This document shows positions 1 through 11,250 of a stretch of 64,000 bases of DNA, piece by piece. The notes below the pieces were generated by a model. It was not told where the DNA came from. It did not search any database and saw nothing but the letters and a program-made list of their open reading frames with translations. How positions within the stretch are numbered: the first letter of the stretch is position 1; each line of letters begins with the position of its first letter. Position numbers and translations under genes: made by a program. Source of the DNA: Glandiceps talaboti (taxonomy: Eukaryota; Hemichordata; Enteropneusta; Spengelidae); NCBI RefSeq assembly GCF_964340395.1, contig NC_135552.1, positions 1,123,001-1,187,000 on the forward strand. Direction: 5' to 3'.

Positions 1-544
1 TGTGATTTTGAAGACTTTTTTCTTCTGATGTTTAACTGTAAGCAAAGCATTCAGATCTGAATCACAAAGTTGGGTGATTGAGGGACTGTGGTTGGGTTGA
101 TTATTCTACTAAATTATGCCTTACCTGCCAAAAATTTAGACATTTCCTAACTCCAACATTAATTACGGAGCCTTCAAGACCCAAGAAGAGTTCATAGGTA
201 CCTTAATTCCCATCAAAATTGACAAATGTAGCTGGCAGTACATTGACATATTGGTCACGTTTTCAGCATGATCTCGTCTGTGTGAGTTAACATCACAGGA
301 ATTTGGAGCATTTGCTTCCCGTTAAACATCAGAACGAAAAATGACATTGGGCATTAAAACAAGAAAAAACTCTCAAAATCATGGCAAATGCTACACTCAG
401 CTAGCTAGGGCCAGAGGTACATCCCAACCAGATGCTGACAGTCTGTCAGACATCAGACATCTCAAAACGTGTTCCTGTGCGTGTATGTAGTATAGTATAC
501 TTCTTCTTCCATTATAAGCCATTCAAGATTACCACCTGTTGACA
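1..544. other. No gene seen
   Basis: This AT-rich stretch has stop codons in all frames and no recognised repeat. It is the left flank of the LINE that starts near 545. Confidence 0.5.
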
Positions 545-552
545 TTTCTCAC

Positions 553-1373
553 TTGGATGCGTCGGTTCTCATAAGAGAAATTAAGGCTTTAAAGCACGAA
601 GTTTCTCAGTTGAAGGAACATAGTTATCCAGAGCGCGAAAATACGGCTGAATTGGTACTTTTTCGAAGGGAATTGGATATGGTAAAAGAATCGCCAGCAC
701 AACAGGTGTTGGACAGGGAGTCTCAATGCCATAACAAAGAAGAAGGAGAAAACACCATACAAATCAATAGTACCGTTGGTGACACTTGTGATCACGCATT
801 ACAAACTAATATTGATGTTGATGTTCCGGTTGATGATCGCGATCAATCCGATGACAACGTGATTGTCAAAGAAGTCTTCAACCAACACTCTTACAGTGAT
901 GCAGCAAAAACTAAACCGAATTCGCCACCAAATATCAATCGTGTTAACGGCAACGGAGTTGCTGTTGGCCAGGGTACAACGTTAGAAGCACCTACTTGAC
1001 TGCCTTCATCCTCAAGTAACTCTGAGTATAGAATCGTTAGAAGACGACATCGAAAGGTGACAAAAACTGCGATTGGGCCGAAATCTGTTATCACAGGAAG
1101 TAACACTACAATGTCTTCTCTTAAATCACTGTACCACCTGCCGAATTGTTCATTAGTTGCCTATCTCCTCGCACAACCCGTTGTGAACTAATAGCTCATT
1201 TAGAGAAATTGGGTTTTAGTGGCATTGAAGCTGTGTCTTTACAGACAAAGTACAACACCTATGCATCATTCAAATTGACAATGTCATTAGATTAGTGCAA
1301 ACATATTTTGAATCCTAGAGTTTCGCCGTCGGGCGTTTTAGTGAGGAGATTCTACTCTTCTAAAAACAACTAA
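553..1373 (+). pseudogene. LINE ORF1-like protein, broken
   Basis: The first 149 codons (553-999) are open and begin with a charged, probably coiled-coil segment (MDASVLIREIKALKHEVSQL). After the stop at 997-999, recognisable sequence continues in shifted frames to about 1373. It includes a stretch resembling the C-terminal domain of invertebrate LINE ORF1 proteins (LRR-free, with a KYNTYASFK-like motif near 1248-1275 and SGVLVRRFY near 1330-1350). In such elements the product binds the element RNA. Assignment rests on position just upstream of the endonuclease and on this C-terminal pattern. At least two frame breaks are present. Confidence 0.6.
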
Positions 1374-1380
1374 GGACTTC

Positions 1381-2140
1381 ATGAACTTTATCATAACATC
1401 ATATAATTGCCGCGGTATAAAGTCGTCGATTGAGAAATTTGTAGATCATGTGATATCTGCCTTATACAGGAACACTGGCTTTCGAAATCAGAACTTGGTT
1501 TGTTGTCTAACATAAGTGAAGACTTCTATGCTGTTGGTGAAACAGCTATAGACGATGAAAGTGGATTACGAGTTGGCCGACCTTTTGGCGGAGTGGCTGT
1601 AATGTGGCGAAAGTCCCTTAATTCAGTGAAAGTCAAGCGATATGATGATAGTCAAATGATCGGGGTAGAAATCAAACTCTCTGATAGTATTCTTACTTTG
1701 ATTAATGTTTACATGCCGACACAAAATAGAGATAATTATCATGTATTTTTAGATTATTTGCAAAGAATTCGTTACTGTATTGATAATGCTGAAACCAATT
1801 GTGTGATGGTCTTAGGTGATTGGAATGCAGATGTTGGATCCGAGTTTGGTGAAGAAGTTAATACCTTTTGTAATGATAACAATCTCATTTGTTCCGATGT
1901 CCAACTCTTGGGTACACATAATAAGAATAATTTTACCTTTTAAAGTGAAGCACATCATTCGACTTCATGGCTTGATCACTGCATTTCGACCCCTGCAGCA
2001 CACAATTGTATACGGGATATCAAGATTTTGCATGAATTCGTTGGGTCTGATCTTCATGATCTTCAAAAATATGACCTTAGTTTAATAATCAGGACAGATT
2101 TATCAAGAGCAACAGTTCAAATATTGATTGGTCAAATGTT
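1381..2140 (+). pseudogene. LINE endonuclease (EEP family), broken
   Basis: It starts with ATG and the SYNCRGI motif typical of the LINE endonuclease N terminus (near 1400-1420). A QEHWLSKSE motif follows after a frame break (near 1465-1495), then GGVAVMWR, INVYMPT, VMVLGDWNAD (near 1806-1835) and, after an in-frame TAA at 1941-1943, TSWLDHC. These are the catalytic Asp/Asn and His blocks of the exonuclease-endonuclease-phosphatase fold that nicks target DNA. The stop and at least one frameshift inactivate it. Confidence 0.85.
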
Positions 2141-2539
2141 GACGGCATGTATTTACGTAATTACCTTAGTAGTAGTGATGTTAGTCTTAGTAATATTCAT
2201 ATCAATAGTGAGGTTTTCAGTTGCCGGGACTCAAGGTGTAAGCAAAGATCACACCTTAACGCCATTGATAAGCTTTATGATGACATTATTCATATGTTGT
2301 CCTCAGCAGCGTCCGACTGTTTTTCTGTCAAGACTCAGTCTATGTCCAATAAGTGTGTTCCAGGTTGGAATAATTATGTTAAGGAACACCATTCAATTGC
2401 TTGAGATGCCTTTATTATGTGGAGAGACAATGGTAAACCACGTCAAGGGCCTTTATTTCAGATTATGAGAAAAAGTCGTGCAAAGTTTAAGTATGCCTTA
2501 AGGTGTTGTAAAGGTAATGAGAATCAAATGAAAGCTGAT

Positions 2540-4167
2540 GCCCAAACAAGAAATCTTTCAACCGGTAATTGTAAGTAGTTTTGGAAAGGTGTTAATAGTA
2601 CCAAAGGGTCTACTCCATTGTCATCATCTGTCGGGGGGGGGGGGGGGGTGCAATGGCCATCAGAACACATTGCAAACATGTGGCGAGAACACTTTGAAGG
2701 TCTGTTGTCATCTGTGACTAATAATAGCAATGAATATTATGTTAATTCCGAAATCTCTGATGTAACCTTTTCTGATGAAATGATTGTAATACCAGCTGAT
2801 ATTTTGGCATGTGTAAATAGATTGACCAATGGTAAAGCAGTAGGTCCAGATGGCATTACAGCTGAACACATTAAGTATGCTCACTGTCGGATACATAGTT
2901 TACTATCACTTTTGTTTACAGCCTCTCATGTTCATGGATACTTACCTTCTCGTATGATGGATACAATCCTAGTCCCAATTGTTAAAGATAAAAATGGCGA
3001 TGTTACTGACAAGGGAAACTATCCACCTATAGCCATTGCGACAGCTTTTTCAAAGCTATATGAAAAATTAATACTTGACAAGTGTGAGCAATTTCTAAAT
3101 ACAAGTGATTACCAGTTTGGTTTTAAAGAGGGACATGCGACTGACATGTGCATTTTTTTCATGAAGGAAGTAATCGACTTTTATAATCGCCATAATAGCC
3201 CAGTTTTTCTATGTTTTCTTGATGCCACCAAAGCGTTTGACAGGATCAATCATTGGACCCTGTTCAGAAAACTTATTGATCGGCGTGTTCCTACATTTAT
3301 AGTGAGAATGCTTGTTTTTTTGGTATCGCCATCAAACATTCCATGTCAGGTGGGGGTCGACCAATCTCTGACAGTTTTGAAGTCAGTAATGGTGTAAGAC
3401 AAGGAGGTATTTTATCACCTCGGCTATTCGCAGTGTATATGGATAAATTAAGTGATTCTTTAGACGCAGTTAATACTGGCTGTTACATTGCTGGTAAATG
3501 TTTTAATCATTTGTTATTTGCAGATGATATCGTTCTTATTTGTCCCTCTGTGAAGGGACTAAACAGACTGTTACGCTCTTGTTCAAGCTATGCTGTAACC
3601 CATGATATCATTTTTAATGCAAAGAAATCCAAGTGTCTTTATGTGATGCCAAAGCAATGCAAAATCTCTCGTGTACCACATGTTTTTATGAACGACTCAA
3701 CCTTGGCATTTGTTAGAAAACATTCTTACCTCGGAGTCGTCTTGAATTATATTGGAAACGACAAAGATGATATCAAACGGCAAATGAGAAGTTTTTATGC
3801 TAGTGCTAATAGTTTAATCCTAAATTTTAATCGTTGCTCTTTTGCAGTGATGATTAATTTATTTAAAGTGTATTGTTCTTCATTGTACTGTGCTCATCTC
3901 TGGAATGTCTTTACTCCAACTTGTTTAAATGAAGTCAAAGTTGCGTATAATAATGCTTTTCGTATTTTGCTAGGGGTAAAGCAACGTATCAGTATTTCTG
4001 AAACCTTTGTGAGTAATAACATAATGACGTTTTCATGTAAGCAGCGGATGGCACGATTGAAGTTCTATTTGAGATTACTGAACAGTCAGAATATTGAAGC
4101 CAGTTTATCACCGACTGTAATCAGGGATAGCAAATATATGGCTGTTGTCCTTAGAGATTGTTTTTGA
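2540..4167 (+). pseudogene. LINE reverse transcriptase, frameshifted
   Basis: Motifs appear in RT order: KAVGPDGITAEHIK (near 2835-2875), YPPIAIATAFSKLYEKLI, QFGFKEGHAT, LDATKAFDRINH (motif A, about 3218-3255), then after a frameshift between about 3325 and 3350 GVRQGGILSP and LLFADDIVL (catalytic box with the FADD form, about 3510-3535). The thumb and C-terminal part run to a stop at 4165-4167. The enzyme copies element RNA at the nick made by the endonuclease. A 16-base G run at 2633-2648 lies in the linker before the fingers. Confidence 0.9.
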
Positions 4168-4377
4168 CTTTTAACTGACAGTGTCTGGAATTTTTGGCTT
4201 CTTTCTTCAGTATAACCTTTCCTTTCACTTGTTCATGTTACCAAGACTCTCCTGTGTGTTTTTGTCGTATTTCACTTCGTCTTTTGTATGCAATTTATAT
4301 GGGTTTTTTTATGAGCATGTACTCGAAGTAAATAAATAAATAAAAAAATTAAAAAAATTATAAGGATCAACTTCATA

Positions 4378-4870
4378 AATGAAGGCTCAGACCCTGTGAT
4401 GTGACGTATGCCAGGCGTGTGCAATTAAATGAACAATAAAAACAAATACATAAACACAGCTAAACTTTAGTGGCACTGATGGCATTTTTAAATGCATGAG
4501 GAGTTTGTGTACATAATCTTCAGGAAGCTGATTCCAGACTCTGCACGTGTGTGGATAGAAAGAATACAACTTAGTGATAATCGTATTTCAAAGCTGATAT
4601 GTGATAGACTAGTGTGTTCTAAGAATGTGAGGGATGTACACATTTTTGTTGAAATGGGATATAAATGTTGACAAGGTGATTATGAATCTTATGGAACATC
4701 ATAGAACTGGCGATACGACGTCTTTTATCTAGTGTTTTCCACTCTAGTTCAGAAAGCATTTAACCAACACTTGGAGGGTTCTATACCGTTGAAGTGTAAA
4801 CTGTGCTGTACGTCTTTGGACCATCTCAATTTTCTTTGTCAAGAAACATGTCATGCATAATGCGTACTTG
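4378..4870 (-). mobile_element. LINE 3' remnant on the minus strand
   Basis: Read on the minus strand this gives the end of a LINE RT protein. VQRR-A-F near 4800-4830 is followed by LSELEWKTLDKRR (near 4720-4760) and finally FYPHTCRVWNQLPED near 4510-4560, a common C-terminal block of CR1/jockey-type elements. Several stops separate the parts. It faces the LINE at 545-4365 tail to tail, so the two are separate insertions. Confidence 0.75.
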
Positions 4871-4883
4871 TAGTTGTATCAGA

Positions 4884-4990
4884 TTGTTAAGGGATGATAT
4901 CAAAATCAAACACATCGTAATTACGCGTCCTCACAAGTAGTGATGAGTAGCTACCAGTAGTAGTATGTACTACGTGAAACAGGAGATAAT
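4884..4990 (+). repeat. Left terminal inverted repeat
   Basis: It pairs with 6370-6473. The strongest match is the outermost 45 bases, with weaker matching as far as the TATGTACTACG motif near 4963-4973. Confidence 0.75.
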
Positions 4991-6369
4991 GAGGTGTTCA
5001 AGTTCATGTATAAGTGACAATAGATAATCAGTACACTTTTCTTTGTTTCCCGTAAAGACGTCGTCTTTGAGCGTATAGATACGCGTAATTTTTTATCGCC
5101 AACACACAATAGATAGTGATTCTCACCTTCCGTGTTTCCAATTATGACATTGTCTTCTATCGTAGTTGATCATAGTCTGTCATAATTTTCGATCGTCAAA
5201 GTAAACCACGTACTCCTGCCAGTAATGTGCTGATGAAACTAGGTACTGTACATGTTTTTAAGAGTGCAAGTTCATGGGCATATTCTTAAAAAAACAATAA
5301 GATACACACGAAATCAAAGTTTCAATATTCAGTAAATCTTTTCACGAACATGATGGTATGTAATCGAAATTTATTGTGATGGACGCATGGACGTAATATT
5401 GTAACAGTCCTGGGTTAACAGTAAATCTTTGAGGAAGATTATCGTACAATTGTGTAACTCTCAAAGCATCAATCACAGTTAGACTTTGTTTTTTGCACGG
5501 TCAACAAACTAACACTACAACTTACAAGCTCACGCTTGGCGGACATGGTAGGGCCAAGAAATGCTGTTGAATTTCCGGGTTGTGGAAGTGCAGTTTTGAC
5601 TTTTATATCATCGATAAACGGGATTTGTTTTATATATTCTAAAACAACAACTATTTTTTATGTTTCTCAGTACAGTAACATTCCTAAATGATGGGGTTAG
5701 GTTGAGAAATCGCAATGTTCGGCAACACGTGGCTTGACGTAGGTAGATAAACATAGAGACGCAAGTGATGAACGTATTCAGTTATTCGTAGCGTGAAATT
5801 TCGTTATATAAATGATGTTTTTCCTCAAAATTTTGAAGAAACAAAATGTAGCTTCTAAATCAGTCAAATCAAACTATATATTAATGCGAGATAAGCTTTA
5901 GTTTTTAATTTGTTTTTGTGGACAATGTTCGAATTTGACTGACGAATCCTGCGACTCGAATCTAACACCAGCCAGACGAAAATGGTCGACATGTTTGTTG
6001 ACTAGCCAAGAAGTGCATAAGGAACTTGCGAGGCAGTCCGAATAAATAGATGTAAAATCCGACATTTCGAATAAAAATTCTTCTTCAAGGTATTTTTAGG
6101 CAAGACATATTAGGTAAACACCTGAATATATCTTAAACAACTTAGTTGACTAGCCTACTGTATGAATGCCATAGAAGGTATCGAATGAATAACAAATTAA
6201 CATTGAAAAAAGTAAGCGTGAAACTGATTTGCACAGGAAAGAAAATCTTTTTGTTTCGTGATTTTTTTCACAATGAAGACTACACGTAAATGATCGTAGT
6301 TTGGGCTCATGAATAACAGACAATAGGTGTTTACTTTTTATTGTCTACAACCTAAAGTACATGAATATG

Positions 6370-6473
6370 TGTCGAGACTTATGAATATTCACCGTAGTAC
6401 ATAGTAACTACTCGTAGCTACGCGTTAGGATGCGTAATTACGATGTTTTTTATTTTGATGTAGCCCCTAACAA
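6370..6473 (-). repeat. Right terminal inverted repeat
   Basis: This is the reverse-complement partner of 4884-4990, with ATCGTAATTACGC conserved exactly on both sides. Confidence 0.75.
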
Positions 6474-7260
6474 ACATGTTTGTTGACGTGGATTTTGACA
6501 GTAAAATGTTAGAATTTGATGACTGTTAGTAAAATGAAGTTTTTTTGGTAACTCACTTTTATGACTCTGAGAACAAGGACGAACATATCAACATATGATC
6601 GTGGATGCATGAACGATCAAGCGGCGAAGTCAAAAAACTAATGGGCTACAAGCAAGGGTAGTAGAGTCAAAGTGTAGTTTATTTTAATCCCTGGCCTACA
6701 GTAGTATCCATTTTTCAAATGAACTTTCAGCAAAATGTAGCATATGTACAACAGTATATCAATGGACAATTTGATAATTCACATTCTGATTTACGCGAGG
6801 GAAAAGACGTATAACATCATGATATTTGAATTCCGGTGTCAAAATCCTTGTAAAAATCACTTTTTATATATTCATAAACAGAGCATAACTCATCTGACAC
6901 TGCAGTGATTTTAATTCTGACTGCGTAACAGTCTTCATTTCCAGTCATAGACTACACTTACTAACTTTGACCTTTTCTGATAGAAACTGTTCGAGTCAAT
7001 TGAAAAAAACCGTAAAGACCCAAAGTATCATTTTGCGCAACGTTCGACAGTTTTTGGAGAGAGTTTAAAACAAAAGGCATGCTTGAAGGGTGAGCTTGAC
7101 AGTAGGGAGAGGGATTAAGAGTCCCATTCACACCTAATACAAGAGGCGTTTCCAGTCTGTTTGTTATTGGTCTGAGCCAGTGCTCACCATGCCTGGCAGC
7201 AACCCATTCAACATGGTTTTCAGGGGTGGACTCCACCTGTTACTAACCCAACACAGGGTC
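6474..7260. other. No gene seen
   Basis: This is spacer between the DNA transposon and the DIRS element. The stretch 7090-7260 has higher GC and may belong to the DIRS 5' region, but no terminal repeat could be matched there. Confidence 0.4.
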
Positions 7261-7479
7261 CAGTGACAATGAGTCCCTGCCCCCAAGGGAATCAGGGGGC
7301 CGCAGCAAGAGTTCTACCTATGTCCTCTCAGCCATCCTGTTTCCATAGTAGGTCTACTGCTTGGAGTAGAGCGTCTTTACCCGATCCATCCATCTCAGGG
7401 TTGAGAGACAGTGATCCCCACTTAATGACCATCCCAATCGTTTTGATGGCTTAGCTAGGGAAGGATAGTCATCTCCACA

Positions 7480-8198
7480 GGCATCAAAGGATGTTTTGGA
7501 GATTCATGCCTCTGATGATGATTTCAGTGACATCGAATCCTGTTCTGAAATTTCAGTCACTGTCCGTCATCCACGGCTGCTCATAACGAGGTTGCCTATG
7601 AAGAGGTAATTTCTTGGATTTACAAGCAGTTTCCTGAATGTAAACGACCGGCTCTTCCAAACCGCTCAAATCATATATCTTTCAGTTGCTTGGTGAAGAG
7701 CCGAGAGTTTCCGCTTACTCAGTCACGTCTCTTCCTTGGGCTGATTCAGTCTTGTCTCAACAAGTACAAATCGAGAACGAACTGGCAGGTATAAACAACA
7801 GGGATCTCCTTCCATCGGGTGAATGCCCATGGTTCAAATCCAAGTCGAAGTCTTACCATGTTCACATGCCTGAACCATGGCTAAGGTATCCTACTTTGGA
7901 GAAGGAGGCGAGGTTAGTCGATGATAACTACACCGCCTTCAAATCCTATGTGGTTTCTCGCTCCTTCATGAGGTCCTTGGGTGAATCGCTGTCCAAGAAC
8001 ATATGCATTCTATCCCATCTGGACTGGTTTATGATTGAGTTAACCAAGAGGGGGGGGGGGGGTCCTGTTTCGGACACTCAGGGCAAACTCCTCTGGCTAT
8101 TTCACTCATTAGTGATGAGTGTGATTGATCTCATGGACTCGTCTTCACGTCAGCGGACATCGCTCATTTTGTCGGAACGTGATGCTTTCCTTGAGTGA
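7480..8198 (+). pseudogene. DIRS gag-like protein, broken
   Basis: The open stretch 7686-8198 carries PWFKSKSKSYHVHMPEPWLR followed by a helical segment ending in SSSRQRTSLILSERDAFLE. That end is characteristic of the capsid-like first ORF of DIRS elements, which often finishes with a R-RR-LL...L pattern. Upstream, 7480-7680 gives acidic DDDFSDIES and EVISWIYKQFPE in another frame, so at least one frameshift is present. A 13-base G run lies at 8050-8062. Function in particle assembly is inferred from family membership. Confidence 0.6.
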
Positions 8199-8334
8199 CT
8201 GCCACCAAAATACACCCCCGAAATAAAACTAGAAGCTAGGGCTAGTAAGTCTAGTCAGTTTAGTCAGCCGAGTAAGCTGCCCACTTCCTTGACCAGTTCA
8301 CAAGGCCTAGGGTCAGAAAGTCATCAGCAGTTAG

Positions 8335-9470
8335 CCTGACTGCCTTCTCGACATACACGAGTCATGTCATCACTTTTTCCACTTTGCAACCAACGATTGA
8401 GTGTTCGAATACGTAGCACTACCATTCGGTCTCGCAACAGCATCAAGAGTCTTTACTTGAGTAGTTTCAGCACTGGTGACCACTCTCCATGCACACAGTT
8501 TTCTACTCAATCCTTATCTAGATGACAGGCTGCTACACGACAAGAAGTTGAACAGCTACACCAGATGCTCCTGCAGTCTCTCGGATTTCTTCTGAGTCCC
8601 AACAAATCCATCCTAGTTCCCACTCAGGACATGATTTTTATTGTGATGCATTTTCTGTCCAAACAGGGATAGTCTGTCCACCGCAAGAGCGAGCGGACAA
8701 GATTGTCTTGTATTGGCATGACCTTGCATACAAGCTAAGCTATTTCTGTCCCTGTTGGGTCTGATGAATTCCATCATCGACATTTCACCTTGAGCATACC
8801 TCAGAATGCATCCCATTCAGCGCTACCTGTTGGCTCACTGGCGCCCCAGTATCCATTCAGTGGAGTCCATGGTTCCCATCCTACCATCCCTTTTTCCTCA
8901 CCTACAGTGGTGGCTGTTGTCGAGTTGTAAACCAGACTTTTCCCTTTTCACTGATGTGCCCAAGGTGGGATGGAGAGCCCATATGGACCACCACTAGACT
9001 TTGGATACTTGGGATCAATCAATCACTCTCCGTCACATCAACTGGTTAGAATTGCAGGCAGTTGTTCTAGCTCTTCACTAGTTCGAACACATGGTGTCAC
9101 ACCACAATGTGCTAGTCAATATCAACAACACAACAGTGGGGGCTTACATCAACAAAATGGGGGGGGGGGGGCAATTCACCGACCCTATGTTATCTCACCT
9201 GGGACCTAATGTTCTGGCGCAAGGACAGGAAGATAACACTCTGGGCGCAACATCTTACGGGGAAGCGCAACGGGTTCGCAGGCGCATTCCCGCGCTGCCT
9301 CCAAGTTCACAAGATGTAGCCAGTCAAATCTTTATCAAGTGGAACAAGCCAGGAGTCGACCTGTTCGCAACCTTTCTCAATCGCAAACTGCCTCTCTTTG
9401 TATCTCCAGTACCAGATCTCAAAGCAATGGTAGTAGATGTCCTGATGTCCAGCTGGGAGGGGTTGTAGGC
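8335..9470 (+). pseudogene. DIRS reverse transcriptase / RNase H, broken
   Basis: RT blocks are visible as FEYVALPFGLATAS (about 8404-8447) and NPYLDDRLL (about 8505-8535, the catalytic YLDD). RNase H follows as FTDVPKVGWRAHMDHH (near 8946-8996), INWLELQAVVLAL (near 9037-9080) and VNINNTTVGAYINK (near 9115-9157). The domain linker WNKPGVDLFAT and PLFVSPVPD then lie at about 9339-9420. This order and these motifs are specific to DIRS elements. Frame breaks occur repeatedly, and a 13-base G run at 9159-9171 sits where the family has a GG codon pair. Confidence 0.85.
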
Positions 9471-9549
9471 GTATGCCTTTCCACCTCTACCCCTTCTGCC
9501 ACTAGTCCTCAGAAAAATCCAAGAGGAAAAGTGTGTACTATCTCTCGTC

Positions 9550-10790
9550 GCTCCACTGTGACCAAACCGTTCGTGGTTCCCAGTGTTGCTGTCTCTCCAA
9601 ATAGATCTCCTATGCAAGCTGCCACTGAGGTAGGATCTGTTGTCACATGGATGGAACATCTTTCATCCGCACCCAGAGATGTTCCATCTACACACATTCA
9701 GATTGTCGAACGATCTCTCATTGCAAAGGGCTTTTCTCGCAAGGCTGCCATGGTCATCGCAAGACCCTGCCGAGGGAGTACCCTTGCCACTTACGGGGAA
9801 AAGTGGAAAAGATTCTCTAGTTGGTGTAATCAACAATCGATTGATCCACTCTGATGAGTCTCTACTCAACAATTAACTATCTTTTTGTTTGAGGTTTTTG
9901 ATGTACAGAAGTTAGCTGTTCAGACCATAATGGTATACTGTTCAGCTATTTCTAGTGCCATTAGGAGTGGTGGGGTCCTGACTTTGGACAAGATAGGATC
10001 TCATCCAGTATGATAAGAAATTTCCACATTCAGAGACCACCTTGGCCCATTTCAGCTCCCCAGTGGAGTCTTTCTTTAGTGCTCAACACCCTACAATGTC
10101 CGCCTTTTGAGCCTCTGTACCAGATTGTGTTGGAATTTCTCACACTTAAGACTACCTTTCTGCTAGACCTTGCTTCAGGCAGTCGTAGAAGTGAAATCCA
10201 TGCACTAGATATTGGCCAGGGTCAAATTCAGTGGTTACATCACCAGGTTGTACTCACCCGAGGTTCATTGCAAATATCAGGTTTTAGGTTCTGTGGCTAT
10301 CATTAAGAGTTTAGCCACGCTTGTGGGAAGTGACCGAAGAGAATGTCTATTATGCCCGGTCAGAGCTCTCAAGAGGTATTATAATACCATATATATATAT
10401 GTTATTATAATAACATATAGATATATTATAATCGCACCAAAAACATTCGGGGTGATCGTACCCCTCTGTTCATCCCTTGGAAATTGAACAAGTTGGATTG
10501 TACTCCTGCCGATATTTCTAAGTGAATAGTTAATACCATTAAAGTAGTGTACAGTTGTTCCACTTCCTGGGCATGCTGGTCTGGCGCACCCATTAAGTCA
10601 GTCAATGAGGCAGGAACCTGGCACTGTAAGAACTCGTTCATCAGCTTTTACCTGCGGGACATGGCCCAAGAGGCAGCCAGGATGTCTACCCTTGGTCCTG
10701 TCAGTTCTGCTCAGAATATTGCTATGCCTTTCTCTGTGGAGAGTCCCTCCACAAAGTAGGTGTCATATTCTAGGCTTAACCAAAAATAAG
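9550..10790 (+). pseudogene. DIRS tyrosine recombinase, broken
   Basis: The core-binding part reads SRKAAMVIARPCRGSTLATY and KWKRFSSWC (about 9736-9830), then KLAVQTIMVYCSAISSAIR near 9912-9967. The catalytic domain begins TLKTTFLLDLASGSRRSEIH (about 10143-10202), with the first catalytic Arg. It resumes after an AT-rich insert with AGTWHCKNSFISFYLRD (near 10610-10663), which holds the late catalytic W and the nucleophile Tyr. Such enzymes insert the circular DNA form of DIRS elements. Stops and the insert at 10383-10436 inactivate it. Confidence 0.85.
10383..10436. repeat. AT-rich palindrome inside the recombinase gene
   Basis: A TA-dinucleotide tract followed by GTTATTATAATAAC forms a near-perfect hairpin. 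It interrupts the recombinase between CPVRALKRYY and the next conserved block, so it arose after the element stopped being functional or killed it. Confidence 0.6.
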
Positions 10791-11112
10791 CTAAAAGGTG
10801 GGTATTTGTGTGTATAGAATTGTAATTTCTACTGAAATGAATTTCTTTATGAGACTAATACCCGCCTTTTACGCTCCCACCCTCCTCCCCACATGCTCCA
10901 GTTCTTTAACCTTCAGTTGCTTTTAGGACCAAGGTGTACTGGGTATTGGCTAGTTAGGGTCATGTGACCACTGTGGGATGGACCACAGGGTGCAGCACAA
11001 ATTTACCAAACTTGGCAATATCAAGGGGAAGTAGAGGGACACCCAAAAGTAAGCAAAAAGGTGGGTATTTGTCTGTACAGAAATTCATTTCAGTAGAAAT
11101 TATAATTCCATT
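10790..11112 (+). repeat. DIRS 3' terminal repeats
   Basis: AAAAGGTGGGTATTTGTGTG at 10794 pairs with AATACCCGCCTTTT ending near 10873. A second copy of the GGTGGGTATTTG module lies at 11058. The sequence AATTTCTACTGAAATGAATTTCT (split here for length) occurs near 10827 and in reverse complement near 11083. Paired inverted and direct modules like these are the usual 3' end and internal complementary region of DIRS elements. Confidence 0.7.
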
Positions 11113-11129
11113 CTGAATCAGGTTGTGTT

Positions 11130-11219
11130 TCCGTAACTATGTCCATTTTCAGTAGTGCAGAAATCAGTGAAAGGAAGAAAGCATTTTCCAGCACAAATAG
11201 TGCTATAGGCATGGACAAG

Positions 11220-11250
<31 letters not shown>

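Larger units (their letters stand above)
545..4365 (+). mobile_element. Non-LTR retrotransposon (LINE), near full length, inactive
   Basis: An ORF1-like region, an apurinic-type endonuclease and a reverse transcriptase follow one another in the order normal for LINEs. The copy ends in a short AAATAAATAAAT-type tail near 4330-4365, as expected for target-primed insertion. In-frame stops and frameshifts in every domain show it is dead. The RT resembles the jockey/L2/CR1 group in general layout; I cannot assign the clade. No target-site duplication was identified. A different LINE lies on the opposite strand directly after it. Confidence 0.9.
4884..6473. mobile_element. Non-autonomous DNA transposon with inverted ends, 1.59 kb
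   Basis: The two ends are imperfect inverted copies. Left begins TTGTTAAGGGATGATATC and right, read in reverse complement, begins TTGTTAGGGGCTACATC. Both go on with CAAAAT, a short A-rich spacer and CATCGTAATTACGC, then TCCT and a TATGTACTACG block. The inner 1.3 kb has no ORF above 60 codons, so the copy cannot encode its own transposase. A TTAA at the left and CTAA at the right could be a decayed TTAA target duplication, which would fit Kolobok or piggyBac elements. That classification is inference. Confidence 0.75.
7260..11115 (+). mobile_element. DIRS-type tyrosine-recombinase retrotransposon, decayed
   Basis: A gag-like region, an RT joined to RNase H, and a tyrosine recombinase follow in that order on the + strand. 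This is the hallmark of DIRS elements, which integrate through a circular intermediate without an integrase. The 3' end carries the short inverted and direct repeats usual for the group (10790-11112). All reading frames are interrupted. No matching 5' repeat was found, so the copy is 5'-incomplete or its left end has diverged. Confidence 0.85.

Noticed and set aside
7263-7454. Open frames on both strands at 6961-7454 as separate genes
   Set aside because: They are short, overlap on opposite strands and lie just upstream of the DIRS gag-like region. They are more likely decayed DIRS 5' sequence.
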